From: Watersipora subatra
Lineage: Eukaryota > Bryozoa > Gymnolaemata > Cheilostomatida > Watersiporidae
NCBI RefSeq assembly: GCF_963576615.1
Contig: NC_088708.1
Coordinates: 48,905,196-48,969,195, forward strand
DNA: 64,000 bases
Direction of reading: 5' to 3'
A program made the translations under genes and the position numbers. How positions within the stretch are numbered: position 1 is the first letter of the stretch; every line of letters begins with the position of its first letter. The notes below the pieces were generated by a model. It saw nothing but the letters and a program-made list of their open reading frames with translations, did no database searches and had not been told where the DNA came from. Positions 1-14,900 of this stretch are shown piece after piece.

Positions 1-2766
1 AGCTACAATGTTGTCATAATGTAGCTATAGGCTACAGCTGCACTGTAGTTAATGTAGATATATTTCATCACGCATGTAAATAGATGTCTCCGTTTTATTA
101 GAGGTCGTTAATTTATAACACTATAAAAGTTTTTAGATAGGCTATAGATAGTTTTGTTATGCAGAATCAATTTATGACCCAGTTGAATTTCAGTAAAAGT
201 GTTAAAAAGATAGACACATTGCCATCTCTTTTATCTTCTCTTCTCTCAACATAGTTAAACTTCTAGACAAAATGTTGAGATCTATCGAAAGTCTACAAAT
301 CTTTCATTACGTTTATCATCTTCAGCATAGGAGATAGAGAGCTTAACTCTCAAAAAGCCGATTTTGAATCATTGTAAAACAATGACTGAAACATCCGAAT
401 CCGATGCGTTCCCAATGTGATTTATTTCTCACGGAGAGATAAGCATCTCAGCCTAATCCATTAAGTGTCAGTTTACCTGTTTTTTCATCAACTAACTCGG
501 TACTCCGCAGACAATAAGCTACTGTACTATATATATAAAACTACAGGAAATCTGCCTCACTGCGCAACACCTGTGAAGGTGTTATGTATAAAGTTTCAAC
601 CAGTTTATAAGATGCATACGAATTGATCCTAGGGTCCATCACAGCTGGCTCTCAAACAGATCTGCTCGGTTATTGTTTCACTGAGATTAGGTTACTTAAA
701 AAGACCAGATCTAGCCGTGTGTTTTGTGTCAAGCTAAATAGCCCCCAGGAGGCGTCCCAATTGAATTGCATAATTAAGCATCTATGTAAATTAAATGCTG
801 TTGGCCAAACGTTCGCCACTATTAGTTGTTTGAGGTTTGAGAATGAAGAGGTTGTTTCTTATTCCGACCACAGGCACTACTCCAGCGAGACAAACCACTC
901 GGCTAGTCTGCGCAGGCAACCAGACGATCCTTTGCAAGCTTTAATCCAGTAGATAATGCGTGGATACCCTTCATATGTATTGGAAAAGCAGTTTGCTGCG
1001 TAAACACTATACTGTTTGATATTAAGCTATACTAAATTATTCGAAAGCAGTGTTTACAGTACTTGGTATACACTGGAGGTTTATCTCTCCCTTAGAGTTT
1101 ACCGAGCAAACGTGGTACTCACGGCTAAGCTCGATGTTATCCTAGCCCGCTGACGATATACATGTTAGGTTAGCTGTTGACTTAAGGGTTTAGGGTTACA
1201 GAACCTATGATTAAACGCTGCTACTCTACTCTTAAAATATATAAAAGCTGATAATTACGCGCTGAAAAACACACCTGGCGGTCTGTTCGTCATTCTTCAA
1301 CATTTGACATTTGACTGTTGATGACCTCGGCAGCTTCTCTAGATATTTTATTTTTGCCGATCTGCAGCAGCAATTAAAGTCACAAATTATCAAAGTCCCT
1401 TATCCGTGTGCCGACTAGTAAAGTCAACATAATTAGATAAGGGTGTTTGCTAGCGAGTGCCGAGTTGCAGCTAGCGCTTGGCCCTTGTGACAAACTCTTT
1501 CATCGAGCAGTTTCGTATATATCCAGATATTCTTCATCAGAAAATATTTCAACTATGGGCTACAGAGAATAATTCTCATTGGCAAAGGACAAAGATCAAT
1601 CTATTGTTTTATAACTAGGTATTTGTAATAATCTCTGCACTAGCAATCCATCGTCCAATAATCTCTGCACTAGCAATCCATCGTCCAATGATTTCTGCTC
1701 TAGCAATCCATCTTCCAATGATCTTACACCTTGAAAAAGTCAATCAGCTTTTTCAACTTTTGATCACAAAAAAGAAGCATCGTAACTGTGCGCTCTTTTT
1801 TGGATAAATTTATTAAAAAAAGAAACGCATTAGGTGATGACATATTTAGCCAATTAGAAGTGATCAATATCAAATAGTTACAACATAAATGTACAGGTTT
1901 TACTGAGTATATTGATAGCACCGCTGATCACATAGAAGACAAACATTCATTTGTGAAGTTCTGGCTTTAATCGTGGCATTGACTCTCCGCTAGTCATTAG
2001 TATTCAGTTCCTTTTAACCTCTGACTCCAGTGTAAAGTATAATTGATTACCATTGACAAATATAAATAAATAATAAGTGTGGTTAACATTCTACAATTCT
2101 GAATATCTAAAGAACTTTTGTAAATTTATGTATTTACAAAAATCTTGAATTGGAGGAGTTAATACTGGATTGCAATTCGGTAAAGCTCACCAATCTTGTG
2201 GAGTCTTCTATTGGTTGTGCCCTTAAAATAAGAGTTCTTCATTTGGTAAATTATGGCTTGATATGGTAGTAGAATACGGTAGGACAAAGACTAGCTGCAA
2301 TAATAAGGTTTGTTTTATTGTTTGTTTGAAATAGCATTAAATTACTAATCATTAACAGAATGGTGTTTTTCATTACATTCCAAAAAGAAAATAATCAGGA
2401 ATTATTGAGCGAGTTGAACAAGTGTTTTAAAAGTTGGTAATCTAATAGTATTGCGGAGGAGCCAGGATAGTGAATTGAAGGTTGTAGTAGCAGAAAGTTC
2501 ATAAACTGAAACATAAAATGGTGGATGTAGTATGTCTATGTTATGGAATAGAAAACAATGTTTGTCATATGTGTGGAAGGATAAATACAAATATTTTGGG
2601 CATAGTTTATGCAGGATTTTAAAACCTCTAACACAAATGCAGTAACGTTTGAGGTGTTTTGATATACTAGAAACCATTGTACCGTTGAAGGTTTTCGATC
2701 TTCAAAACCTTCACCATTAGTAAATATTATCGCTATTGTGATTAATGTTAGTGTTGTTATTTGCAG
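1..2766. other. Upstream region, no gene recognised
   Basis: No exon can be supported here. The open frames are short, lack family resemblance and have no consistent splice sites. The first visible UNC5 exon needs one base (phase 1) from an upstream exon carrying the signal peptide; I could not find a convincing candidate, so that exon probably lies left of the window. The only structure seen is a 30-bp direct repeat near 1627-1716. Confidence 0.6.
1627..1716. repeat. 30-bp direct repeat, three copies
   Basis: Three head-to-tail 30-bp units. The first two are identical and the third differs at a few bases. The core of each unit reads CTAGCAATCCATC. No coding sense is evident. Confidence 0.85.
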
Positions 2767-2966
2767 ATGCTGGAGATGAGGAAGCAGACTCAGTATTTAC
2801 TCTCCAGCCGGAACCGATCTACTATGTATCAACCAAACGTTCAGCTACAATCAAATGCGCTGCCAAAACGGCAGCCTACATTCACATTAAATGCCGAGAT
2901 ACTTATATAGAAGATTCTGAGATAAGCAAATCTACAGCGACAATCAGCGGCATAGAAATACTTACA
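2767..2966 (+). CDS. unc5: UNC5 exon: first Ig domain, N-terminal half
   Basis: Acceptor TTGCAG and donor GTGAGT. It encodes an acidic start, then FTLQPEPIYYVSTKRSATIKC, with the first Ig cysteine and an IHIKC segment typical of UNC5 Ig1. It enters in phase 1 and leaves in phase 0. Confidence 0.9.
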
Positions 2967-5900
2967 GTGAGTGTTAGCTTGTTTGCATGTTTTCTGTGTA
3001 AACGCCTATGATAGCTCTAGCGCGTTTGCTAAAATAAATTTCTGATTTATCTAAACATGCAACAGACTAAAAGCAATACAACAGGCTGGACAAGCTGTTT
3101 GCCAGTACATCGAGAAATGCAAGTCATATCGTTTCCTCATGAGTAAAGTACTTGTATTATATCGACTGGTTTTTATGTTTCAGGTGAGTTCTGAGGTGAC
3201 AAAGAATACTATTTTTGAAATACTAGCGAGGTACACGTGCGTCTGCATTGCCGTGCTCGATGAAGGTGAAAGACAGGTTCGCAGCAGCGCTGGAGAATTT
3301 AGAATCGCTCGTAAGTAGAGTCTGTGCAGAGGGTTTACAATCATTCGTTTTTGTGGAGATGACCGGCAGTTTATTTGTTGAACTCATAGACACTGTCATA
3401 CAGTGCATTACGAAACTGTTGTATGTTGAACAATCGAATGTACGATTTTTCGTCAGAAAATATTTACATGTACATATTTACTTAAAGAAAGTGATTTGTG
3501 CATGCTATACAAGTTTAGTGAAAAAATTTATTTTTTTACTTTTGCATGAGTGGCTGCTTTATTTAGAGATTGATCACCATGAAAAAACCTTGAAATGGGA
3601 AAAACCATGACTATCTATCGTGTTCGAAACACTGCCTGTCAAATTTAAGTTTGATGTACCATGTGAACTGTATAGAAAGGAGTTATTTGAGTCAATATTT
3701 ACAGAAATAACTAGTGTACTAGACATTAATTTGTATGTTCAAATCTTCTAAGTCATTGACTGATTTCACAACCACATTTACAAAGATAAGTTAAATCATT
3801 GGCTGCCTAGAGCGTTATTCGTCATGTTTGGTGATAGCTGACTTTGATGACATCGTGTCGGGCTATTTGAAAAGTACAACCCAGGGCAGTGACAATGACC
3901 ACGTGTAAATATCTAATGCAGACTTCCTTACCATGGCTTGTCACAGCGTGGTTTGTCTCTGCAAACTTCTCCTCTTACTGGCTATAAGAATAGGGAACTG
4001 CCTAAAGTGACATTTTTGCTGCCAAAGTGTTAATTAAGATCTTAACATGAACTCAGCAGCGGCGTAACGCTACTCTACCAGTGAGGACGCAGGCAGCCTA
4101 CCCTATTATCCATGGCTTATCTAGTTACATTCAATTAGCATGGCATTAGCATACATTACAGCATAGCCTGATGAAGATTTTCTTGCTGAACATCAGTGTG
4201 ACTGATTCTTAGTCCTATGTATTATGTTTATCTCTTTTAGTTCAGCAACTTTACCTCAGCTTACTTTTCTGTAAGAACAGAAATATTGTGATCTTCATAA
4301 TATTTTAAAATAGTTTATTCATATTTTGTTTTTATATAGAGGACAACCATAAGAACAAATGATCTATCAAAGATAATAATAATATAATAATATTTTATTA
4401 CTAATTACATATATTAATATGTAATAATAATGTATTGTTATAATAATGTATTATTATACTATTATATAAAATATAATTATAATATATTATAACTATATTG
4501 TATATAATTGTAATATATTATAATAGTATAATATTATATTATAATATATATACTATATTATAACAATATAGTATAATGATATAGTTTACGAGTATATTAT
4601 AGTAATATACATGTATATACACCTTAATAACACATTGTTTGTTAATACAGCAACAGTTTAATTGAATGATAGAATACAAGCACTTTATTATTGCTAATGG
4701 TGATAAGTGAAGTGTATCCGCAGCATTGCCAATGACAGCATTGCCAACGAGCGGCACTTTAGAATTTTATAATCCAATAAAAGTGGATTGACATACTATG
4801 AAAAGGATAGATTAAAATTTAGCCATCAACACTGAAAGAAATCCAAGATGAAGGAGTAGAGAGAAAGAGGCTCACACAGTTCTATTTACCAAGAGATTAC
4901 TTGAGCTTAGGGGTTGATCCATCAGTCCTAAGTATATGCGACCAGCCAGTCTACACGATTTTCTAAACTACCTGTTTTCAGCCTAATTAATGCTGTCGGC
5001 ATCTTCTAGGCTTAGCAAAAATTAATGTACAAATTTAGGCGGCATTCAATTCCCAGGGTACCTGCTCCCATGTGTCATTGATGCGCATTTGTGATTGCCG
5101 TGACAGTGTGAAATATGTAATGCCTGGGTAGCTTTAGCGTGGAAGAATGTTTGTAGTGATCAGCATTGAAAGACGTTAATGGGTTCTTCGCTGACTGAGT
5201 TCTGTCAAGAAGGCTTTATGATTAAGTATAAACATGCACTAGACAAATGTTACGCTTTTGTGAGACTTTCAAAGACAATTGAATTTATTTTGCTCTTTTA
5301 TATAGCGAGAATTATCAACAAATCAATTGCTGTTTGGTAAACGAACTTAAGATGTAGGTAAGCCCGAGAATGGCTATTTTCCATTAAGAGCTGTGTACTA
5401 TATAATAAGTTTTTTAGAAGAATTTTAATTACTAAAACTAGTTTTTTAATTGAGTGATAAACAGAAATTTCACCGCAAGGGAAAGTTTCACCGCTAGGAG
5501 AGTTTTGGCTCTTCTTGTATTAGCCAGTACTGTGGCAGCTGACCTCTTGAACCTTGCTGACAGTTCTTCAGATTTGTGTCCGACCCTGTTAAATTCTGGC
5601 CTGATTTCAACTTCATTTTTCCCACATGAAACGGGTTCTGCTTAGCAAGAACCAGAGGAATGCGTGCTAATGAATACTAGTGTGTGCTCATATGTGTAAG
5701 AGGATGTTGCTTCTGGTACACAGTATTCTGTTACAGCGTTAAAATATGCTGCCACAGGAACTGGGTAGGTGATTGAGTAGTCTTAAGCTAACATCATGCC
5801 ATATCGGCTGCCAGCCTGCTCTTCAGTTTAGTCCGTTCTGTCATAGCGTATTGATTGCAGACTTGGAAAAGAAATTCCCACAATCACCTATCGAGATATC

Positions 5901-8900
5901 ACAGGAGTTTGGAACAGAGGCTGTCCTCATTTGTAGAGCTCCTGATGGAACTCCGGAACCTTACGTAAGTATGGTCTAACTCTCCTCTCCAATATATTAC
6001 TTATTCTTTAATGAAATTTAACTTGTATATTTAGTGATTTATTACACCTTAAGACGTTGCCATCTGTTAGACAACTTTTTTTGTAATTTGTTTTTTAAAA
6101 AATTAAAAAAAAAATTTTAATACTATAAAATAAGTAAAAAATTATAATTAAAAGAATAATAATAAAATTAAAACAATATATGTTTAAATGTTGTGATACG
6201 ATAATGAACGTTCAGATTTTTTATTTATTGGTTGCAGATTTTCTGGAAAAAGAACAATGTGAGAATAGACGCGGAGTCCTACCCATCAAAATATTTAGTG
6301 ACCAGTGAAGGTTCCCTCGTAATCAGTGATGTGAATGCTCAAGACGAAGGAAACTACACATGCGTCGCAGACAACGAGTTTTTCACCAGATCGACTGAAC
6401 CAGCTAAGCTTCACGTCTACAGTGAGTTTTCTCTAGACAATGTTATAATATAGTATCCAGAATTGGTGTAAAACAGTGCTTAGATATTGACGATCTTCCA
6501 CAAGCATTTCCTGTCAGTCTTCTTTGATAAGGTTTAATTTTATGCGAAATAATGAACCAATAGGATCAGAGTACAATGTGCACCTTTACTATGAAGCAAC
6601 TTATAGAGTATTGTGTATTGTTTTCAATATTCACTAATTAATATTCTTAATATGATATTAAACAAATAAACAATATTGTTGATAAATACTGACACTAGAT
6701 CAATTGAACAACACAAATGTTAATCATCCAGTCTGACTGAATGATTGTTTGTATCAGAGTTCAATCTTGGACACTTTTCTTTAGGAAGCCTAAATTTTAT
6801 TTCATGGTAATTCATCAAATTGGTAACTGGTAAAGTGGAGGCAATAAAACTTTAAAAGGTCAAGGTTCACCTTTTCTGGTGCAAACATCAGCATGGCTGA
6901 CGATTAGGAATGTATGAATGAGCCCTACGGTGTTTGATTTAATTTTCATTAAATTTCGTCAAACGATAGCAATCATGACATGGGATACTTTCCTGTCAAA
7001 TCGACTTCACCTTAAATATTCGACAACCCGAGCTATCGTCTTGTGTTACAACAAGATTAGGATCTTACGATGAAAGGATGAACATAAAGAAACACGTCTC
7101 CAGCTGTCCCTCAGTGCGCTACTACACGCTGCCATTGTCTAGCATAGCTGTCCCTTCGTGAGCCTCTACAAGCTAACTAGAATGGCTCTCATAAACACCT
7201 AATGCTCAGGAGGTTTTAAAAAGTCGAGAGATTTAAGTAACTGGTCAATTTTTTTTAAATGTGTGTATTGTTAAACATTTTGTTATTAAGCTCTAACTTT
7301 CAGAAGAGACTCAGGTCGACAGCGTTGATTAGTATTAATGAGTGCTGCAAGAGAGGACGGACTGTTTCTTTCTACTAGGAGATCGACATACATTTTCAGT
7401 TTTATGGTAACTCTGTCTCCTTAAAATCTCCATCTCCTCCTCTCTCACTCGTTTCTCGATTTTCTCTCTCTCCTCCCTCTTCCTCTCTTCCTTTCTCTCG
7501 ATCGGCAGGCTGTTTCAACAATGGCTGTCATATGGTTTAGGTTTTATGGTAACTACATGACACAAACATTAAAAATTTTTGCCCCAGCTCCTTTTAGCGT
7601 TGTTAGAAATTTGTAAGAATAAAAATTCAAATCTTGCAAGAAATTATTCTTTCCATGTCGTGCTAAAATTAGCAAAGTTTCTAGATGTCAAAGTTTGCAC
7701 GTTATAGAGGCCTACAACAAGCTATTACATAGTTACACAAAGTAAAACAGTATATTAATTATGTATAGAGTCTTTGCTGTGAAGTGAGTGATGAGTGACC
7801 ATAAGGGAGTTATTACAAAGCGTCGACTCAGACGATGTTGATTGCGAAGCAGGCGTGAAAGTAATTACAGCAAAAAGAGTTCTGATGGAACAGGCACCTT
7901 ATCTGTCAGCAACCCACATGTGGCTTATTTGATCAGCAATTATGATGTAGGGCTAGGTGTAAAAAACATAGCTAAGCTTAAATTGCTATTGCTGTTTATG
8001 CAGGGAATGGAGGGTGGTCCCAGTGGGCCAACTGGGAGGAGTGTGATACTGTCTGTGGTAACGGTTACCAGAAAAGGCGGAGACAGTGCGATAGTCCACC
8101 TCCAAGTGGGCGAGATGGTCAGCGTTGTGACGGACAGGATGTTCAAAGTAGCCCCTGTACGAAGCACTGCTCCCCGGGTCAGTTTACTAAAATTCCTTAT
8201 TGCTTTGTTTATGTTATATATCGTATTTTATGTTATATAACATAGTTTAATTGTTATGAAGCGATCATGTTTAGCAGGTTTTAAAGAAGAGAATAAATGA
8301 TTTTTAGGTGCAGGCTTTTGTAAATTTATAAATCTTGAGTTAGAGAACCCGACCCAGGGTTAGGGACCCGACCCAGGGTTAGGGACCCGACCCAGGGTTA
8401 GGGACCCGACCCAGGGTTAGGGACCCTTTACAATGACGAACTCGAATTAAAAATAAGTCAAACAAATCCAAAGATATGTGATTCATGGTTGATAAACAGG
8501 CAGAGCCCAGCTTGTAGAGTAAAAATATAAATCTATGCACTAGCTTCTTAGGCAGAGATAAGGTTGCGTTATTCGGTCATCTCTCCGCCTTGCCAGATTA
8601 GACTGGGCAGTGAAGAAAACCCCTGCTAAGTAGAGTGAGAGTTTTTTATCAATCTCACTGACAGGTGCTTGTTTATAGCCTCTGTAATAAGATTTCTAAC
8701 TTATGAGCTTACTTGTACCCTTAAGCCCTTAAATGAGCTATATTCGGGAACGAAACCATCCCGCCCTATTACAAAATGTAAAAAAATGCTTTGGCATTGA
8801 AGGTCACAACATCACAATGGGTTCTGTATTTAACTAGCTAATATAATGATAGAGGGTGCTTGTGAACCTAACTTTTTTCTAATCCAGTCAAGTATCAGGT

Positions 8901-11900
8901 GTTATTAATACCATCCATTGTAACTGAACGTATGAACAAACCATTTGGTTTAGTTGCAGAAACATCGGATAGAATTGAAAGATAAACAGAAAAATTGAAT
9001 AGAATAGGTAGATAAAGAGAAAAATTGTCTAATTTTAATCTCTCAAAGATGTACCCATTTATGATTACGGTTTTATAAACGTAATTTTTGTTGAGGCCAT
9101 CTTAAGCTCTGCTGACCAGGAACGGCATAGCATTATAGCATAAGCTTTTTGTTTGGTAGTTTTAATCTAATTTCAATGCTAACAAAACTTTTCTATATCA
9201 ACTCCTGCTTACGGAATAACAGCCATCTGTTGAGTTTAAAGCTGAAATTAACTTTTATCAAAGCGGATACTGAGCTTATAGATTCCCATAGCAAAGCAGC
9301 AGCTGATACGCGGCTATACTAAGCGTCTCTCAAAGCCAACCCCTGTGTTTGCTTATGTGATTTGCCTTTGAATACCGTGTGTACGAATTCGTTTTTGAGT
9401 GCAATACTTGTATTAGATTTACATTTTCAAGTGTTACGAACACCGGGCGTGTTTGCGCAGGGGATGAGGTGACGAAGGAACGTATGCACGAGGCCTTAGC
9501 ACTCGAGTGATCATCCATATTGACGTAGCATGTCACACTCACGTAGCTTTTTGCATGTTTATAGTAGATGGCGGCTGGTCAGAATGGGGGCCGTGGGGAG
9601 AGTGTGATCATACGTCATGTCAGGTGTTCAAAAGAAGAAAGTGTGATAATCCCCCAACAATTGGTGAAGGAAAAGTCTGTCCTGGTGCGGACTTTCAAAT
9701 GACTAACTGCAGCGAGCAAATCTGCAGCAAACCCGGTAGGCTATGGTTTAAATAATTTCATTTGTTTGAAGCTTGGTTTGCAAAGAATGGAGTTTTATCC
9801 GTAACTATATTTGTATATTCAGTTCAACTGATTTCTATTTCAGGCCAAAGAAATGGATTTCAAGGCAATAATGAAGGTAAATACATAACAATTCACCTGC
9901 TATGACCTGCTATGACTTGACAACTGTCAGCCATTCATGATCACTCCAGTGTTCAGATCATAGCTTTCACTGTTTCAATATTTGTGACACCAAAATGTTG
10001 AAGCTTGTTTGTTTGTTCATTATTGTTATGGGTTTATCTACAGAAGGTTCTGGAAGCATATCTACAGAGGGTTCTGGAAGCATATCTGCAAAAAACTAGC
10101 TTGTTAAATTAATCGGCATACTCATAGGATTGCCTATTTGAATATTTCTGATCTATTCTAATCTATGAAATCTCTAGTTTCTTACAGTTTACGAGAAAAA
10201 ATTCCTCGGGCAGTTTTTTAGTTGGCGCCTTCACGATTTATTTGAGACTACAAAAAATGTGCTTTTTCGCACAAACTTGCAAATTGAAGAGCCAAAAAAA
10301 TTTGTAACATATTTTATGTGGAACATCATCTAATTACAATAAATTAACAAAATAATTGTCTAGAAAACACCTTTGACCTATTTAAGCATTGTCATATCTC
10401 TCATATCACTCATGATAAATTGCAGTCGACAGTCAAAACATCATTCTGTGGGTTGTGCTCTGCGCTGCTGTCGCGGTATTTGCCATCATCCTTGTCATCA
10501 TAGTTATGTGTCTTATGAAGAAGAAACTGAGACACGACAGCGTATATGAGAACAGACCAGCTGATGTCGGTGAGTGTTTTACCTATGTTATACACAAAGC
10601 ACTGCAATCATGATGCAAAAATGTTTGACTTTTTATTAAGTAGGCCTATTCTTTAGATGCCTCGATAGTTTACTTTAATCTGTAAGCAACCAAGAAATTG
10701 GGTCACTCTAAAGTTCAATCATTAGAAAGTTGACTCATAGAGATGACTCATTCCGTTATGTAGGCATAATCATTGTTCTACCACATTTTATAAAAATGTA
10801 TTATGTATGTCATTTATGCTCGTTGTACGTTACTTTCAAATGCATCTTATTCAAATTAGATTTTGGTACAGAGTTGGAGCTGGGGTTGCATAGGCACAAT
10901 GATATTTAGTTTATGTATTTTCAAAAAGATATATATAAACAATAATGAAATTTCTTTAAGTATTATTATGGACAATTTGCAAGGAATTTTCTTATAGGCT
11001 TTTTATTCATGTTTTTGGATCGACTGTGAGAGTATTTACAAATTCATAATTAGTCTACAGAGACTAGGCAGAAAATATTTTTTAAATAGTGTCTACTATC
11101 ATTGTAAACTCATTGCTACTTAGATAAGATGTGCACTCGGGTTTTGATCCCTAAAATGCCAAATATGTCCTAGCATCTTGATTTAATATTATAGAGTAGG
11201 GTCATTCTCAAGAACATCACAACATTGCATGTAAGTTTGCATGTAACAGTGAGGTGAAGGCAGCACGGATTGGCAGCATCAAAGGATGCATAAATAGTGA
11301 ATATAAACTGATAACTGATGCACCGGCAGCGTGTCAGCCATACAGGCTGACTCTAATAATCACATCAAAGTATACAACGCCAGCTCTCTCATTTCAATTA
11401 CCAAAGCCTCTTGTTGCCTGCGTTACATCCCTTCATTAAGGAGAGCAGAGCGTTTGTCTTCCTTTTTTGTATTTGAACAAAAGGAGGCAAAAAGTCACAG
11501 ACGAAAGGCGAAGCCAGCAGTCGACAAGTTATTGCAGATCTTCTATTAGTCATCCTTTTCAATCGATTGTTGTTTTACAGAGAGCAGAGATAGTCGAGAC
11601 GGAGAGAAGTTTGACAACACTAGTCATGGTAGGTGACTTGAGGCCGTGAAAGGAGACTTATTCATATAATTTATCTCTTGTGCTCTCAATAACACTTGTC
11701 TAATTACGCTTTCTAATGACCGGCAATCAGGGCCTTTCCATTCCCACAACAGGCAATTATCAACCTCTGACAATCATACGCGACCGACGCAAACAATTCT
11801 GACAAGTAAATTATAGTCGACTCTCTCGCAGTTGCATTTCTTTGAACTCCTTATAGCGTAATTTAATTTATTCTGAGTCAGCTATGAGAAGGATCTGTCT

Positions 11901-14900
11901 GAATCAACTATCTCAAATATGATAGTTACACCATATCGCTTTCCTCCACTGTTTATTTTATTCGTATCGCAGGCTGCTAATAATGTCAGCTAATCAACCT
12001 GTTCTGTAAGACGACCGGGTACGATGCGTTGTGTTACATTTCTTGTAACCTTTGTTAGGTTAGCTTACTTAGCCTGAGCTGTGCGACTAGGTGTCCGGTA
12101 GGGGGTCATGATGCGCTGTAGCTTGTGAGTCATGCGAAATTCATGCTTCAGAAATAATCACTAATTATTGTATCTTTTCCTAGCTGTATATCATCTGTTT
12201 TGGGAATTCACTAAATCAGTATAAACAAAGTGACTTCTTTGTTTCAATATCGTCTGTATTTTATTTCAGGCATCTCCACGCAGCCAGATATTATGGCTAG
12301 CATGCCCTTGCGACATCAAAGATCCTATGCGACATCTCGAACTGATTCCGTTGGCACTGGATCGGAAAAAATGCCAATGATCTCTTCCAATTCTCGACCT
12401 CTCCCGACACAAAGAGAATATTACATGCAGATATCGCCCAATACTAACTGCGATGCTCACGACTATATGCAAATAGGTGAGACAACTTTTCGCTTTTAAA
12501 ATGGTTTTTAATTGACTGAAAAATCATATATCATTTTTGCTTGCGAGAAAACACCTTACGATAGGGTCAAGGACCAATCGTGGGTAGCTAATGTTATTGT
12601 AGACTTACTTTTTAATAGAATACTTATTATGTTTGCTTGATCAACTAGAAACATTGTTTCAACACCGGCTGTACAAACGTTTCATTTTCAAGAAATACTT
12701 CTATAAAGTCATTCCAGTTGATAGCTTCGAGGAGTGCCCCATATGCAGGCGATACTCAAGTCAGCAGTGCAAGCAAGTTCTCCATAGAGAACATAGTTTA
12801 GTGGAAGTAGACAAATTTCAACACCAAATTTAACATCAAGTTTCCAACTTTGAACAAAACTGAGAGATCATTGCTAATGCACACAAAGATTAGGCCTTGA
12901 CCTTAGAAAGAGAGCACTATACAAACTTACTACTACAGCTGCCGATGCTATTATTAGTCAAATGAAATTAGAACTCACAACCCACAAATTTCGCAAATCT
13001 CAAAAATCTCATAAAGTTACGATTTTCTTAAGAGCCAGAGCTAGAATACGACTAAGAGGAAGACGTGCCAAAACAGAGATGTTTCATCGACAATTTACTG
13101 CGAGTCAGTTATTCTTGCTAGTCTACGGATGTGAGTTGAAGGAGCGAGAATGTCTCAGATGTTTCTTATCTCTAGCAACGCTGAATCGCCTCAAGCCTCC
13201 GGGTGGCAATGAGTGCAGCACTGATTGCACAATGAAGGTGTATGCTAAAGCTCAGTCAGTTAAAGTGACTTTTGTTCTTGCATTAACTAGAAATTATCGG
13301 TGAGACGTCTGAGTATAAAATGGGAGGTACCAGTGCACTGTCTACCTTCTATAAAATTCCCTACTAACATCTTGTTTCCTCGTGTCATTTACTAGCATTG
13401 TTATCTCTTTTGCGAGCTTCATAGACATGCATAGTTGTTGTGGTCTTAAAGTTATAGGTTCAATCCCAGTCAGGTGCTATCTTTTGGTGAAGGCGCAATT
13501 AAATTCAGTTCCAGCTGATGGCTACATTAGATCTGTTAAATAGATTGATATAGTCACATTAAAACTAGGATTAAGGTTTTCAACACGCTTCACTATAATA
13601 TTTACTATAAGGGCCGTGTCTGTCTGTCCAAAGCCATGCTTACTTGTTTGAAATGCGCCACTCAATTACCTTGCTGCAATGTGGAATAATTGTACACAGA
13701 GTTATTACACATGATTATCTTTCACGGCGCATGGGATTGCCAGTTCATTAGTAAGCATCTATTTTTGTCAAACAATATTTGCAATCCGTTCGGAAATCAC
13801 GCATTCATTAAAAAGACTGTTTTGTTTTTTTAACTCACGAGAGTTTCAGCTATTAAATATAATCTGTTACATAATGTAAAACAAATGGGGCTGTCGAGTG
13901 AACCAATTATATGACGCTGCCTTTAGGTCGGACCACTCTAGTCTTCAGTTATTGCTTCACCACAATTTTCTGCTGTCCTCAAATAGTGATAGATAAATTT
14001 CACTCCGTCAAGTGAAACCTTTTCTTTAGCTGATGTCCTACTGAATAGGGCGAGACAAAAAATAATCTTGATTTCTAGTTTCATCAAAGGTTACTCAGTC
14101 CAACTGCCCAGATTCAGTGAGTAATCATTCTACAATTAAAGCAGTCTTAAATTTATCTGGTCGCATCTACAATAGCGAATTCACACACAAACAGATGCTT
14201 ACAGACCATAAAAGAAGTGTTTGCGTAGTAAAACCGGCAGGAGTGAACCAGCCGCATAAAAGTTGCAAAGAATTTATTGTCCTGTATAGGCAGATTTTTA
14301 TCTGCTAATTGAATATGGCCTTTATATGTGAATCAACAATGTTCTTCTAGGAAGTGGTGGAGATTCAGACGAGAGTGGAGACGGGGATGATAAACTCTCA
14401 CACCATTCTTCGAGTCCTGAGTCTGGTATTTGTAACTCGAGTGACCGACAATCTATAGCTTCAGGTGCCTCGCCTACGAGGAGTGAGTTGGAGGCTCTAG
14501 CCTGGGCCAACATCACTCATGTGGGTGGAAGGCTATGTATAGTTGATACAGGTATGTAACTGGAGGCATGCGAAATATTAGATTGTAATCTTTTTTGGTA
14601 TTTTTAAAGACTTTTTTCTGTCAGTCATCTTTGTTATTTTAAACCAAGAGTTGTATGAACTGAAATGACCTGTTTTAAATATTTCAACTACTAAAAAATG
14701 ACTTTTTTGGCATTCAATCTCAGAAACTTGTTCTTTCATTCAGAAACTGTACAAAATATGCTGGAAACACTAAAAAGATTTTCTCAAATTAATGACTTTT
14801 TTGGAAAGTTTGCTGTTCAACTCTGTGCTACAGACAATATTGAAACATTTAAATTAGAATGTATGCAGCCCCTTGACTTGATAATATTTGAGAAAGCTGT

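Noticed and set aside
5454..5645. Signal-peptide-like frame (ALLVLASTVAADL) as UNC5 first exon
   Set aside because: It begins with GTG, lies downstream of the first two UNC5 exons and ends in stop without a usable donor.
10042..10090. Possible extra UNC5 mini-exon encoding EGSGSISTEGSGSIS
   Set aside because: A fair acceptor (CTACAG) is present, but there is no acceptable donor; the sequence is a short 26-bp duplication.
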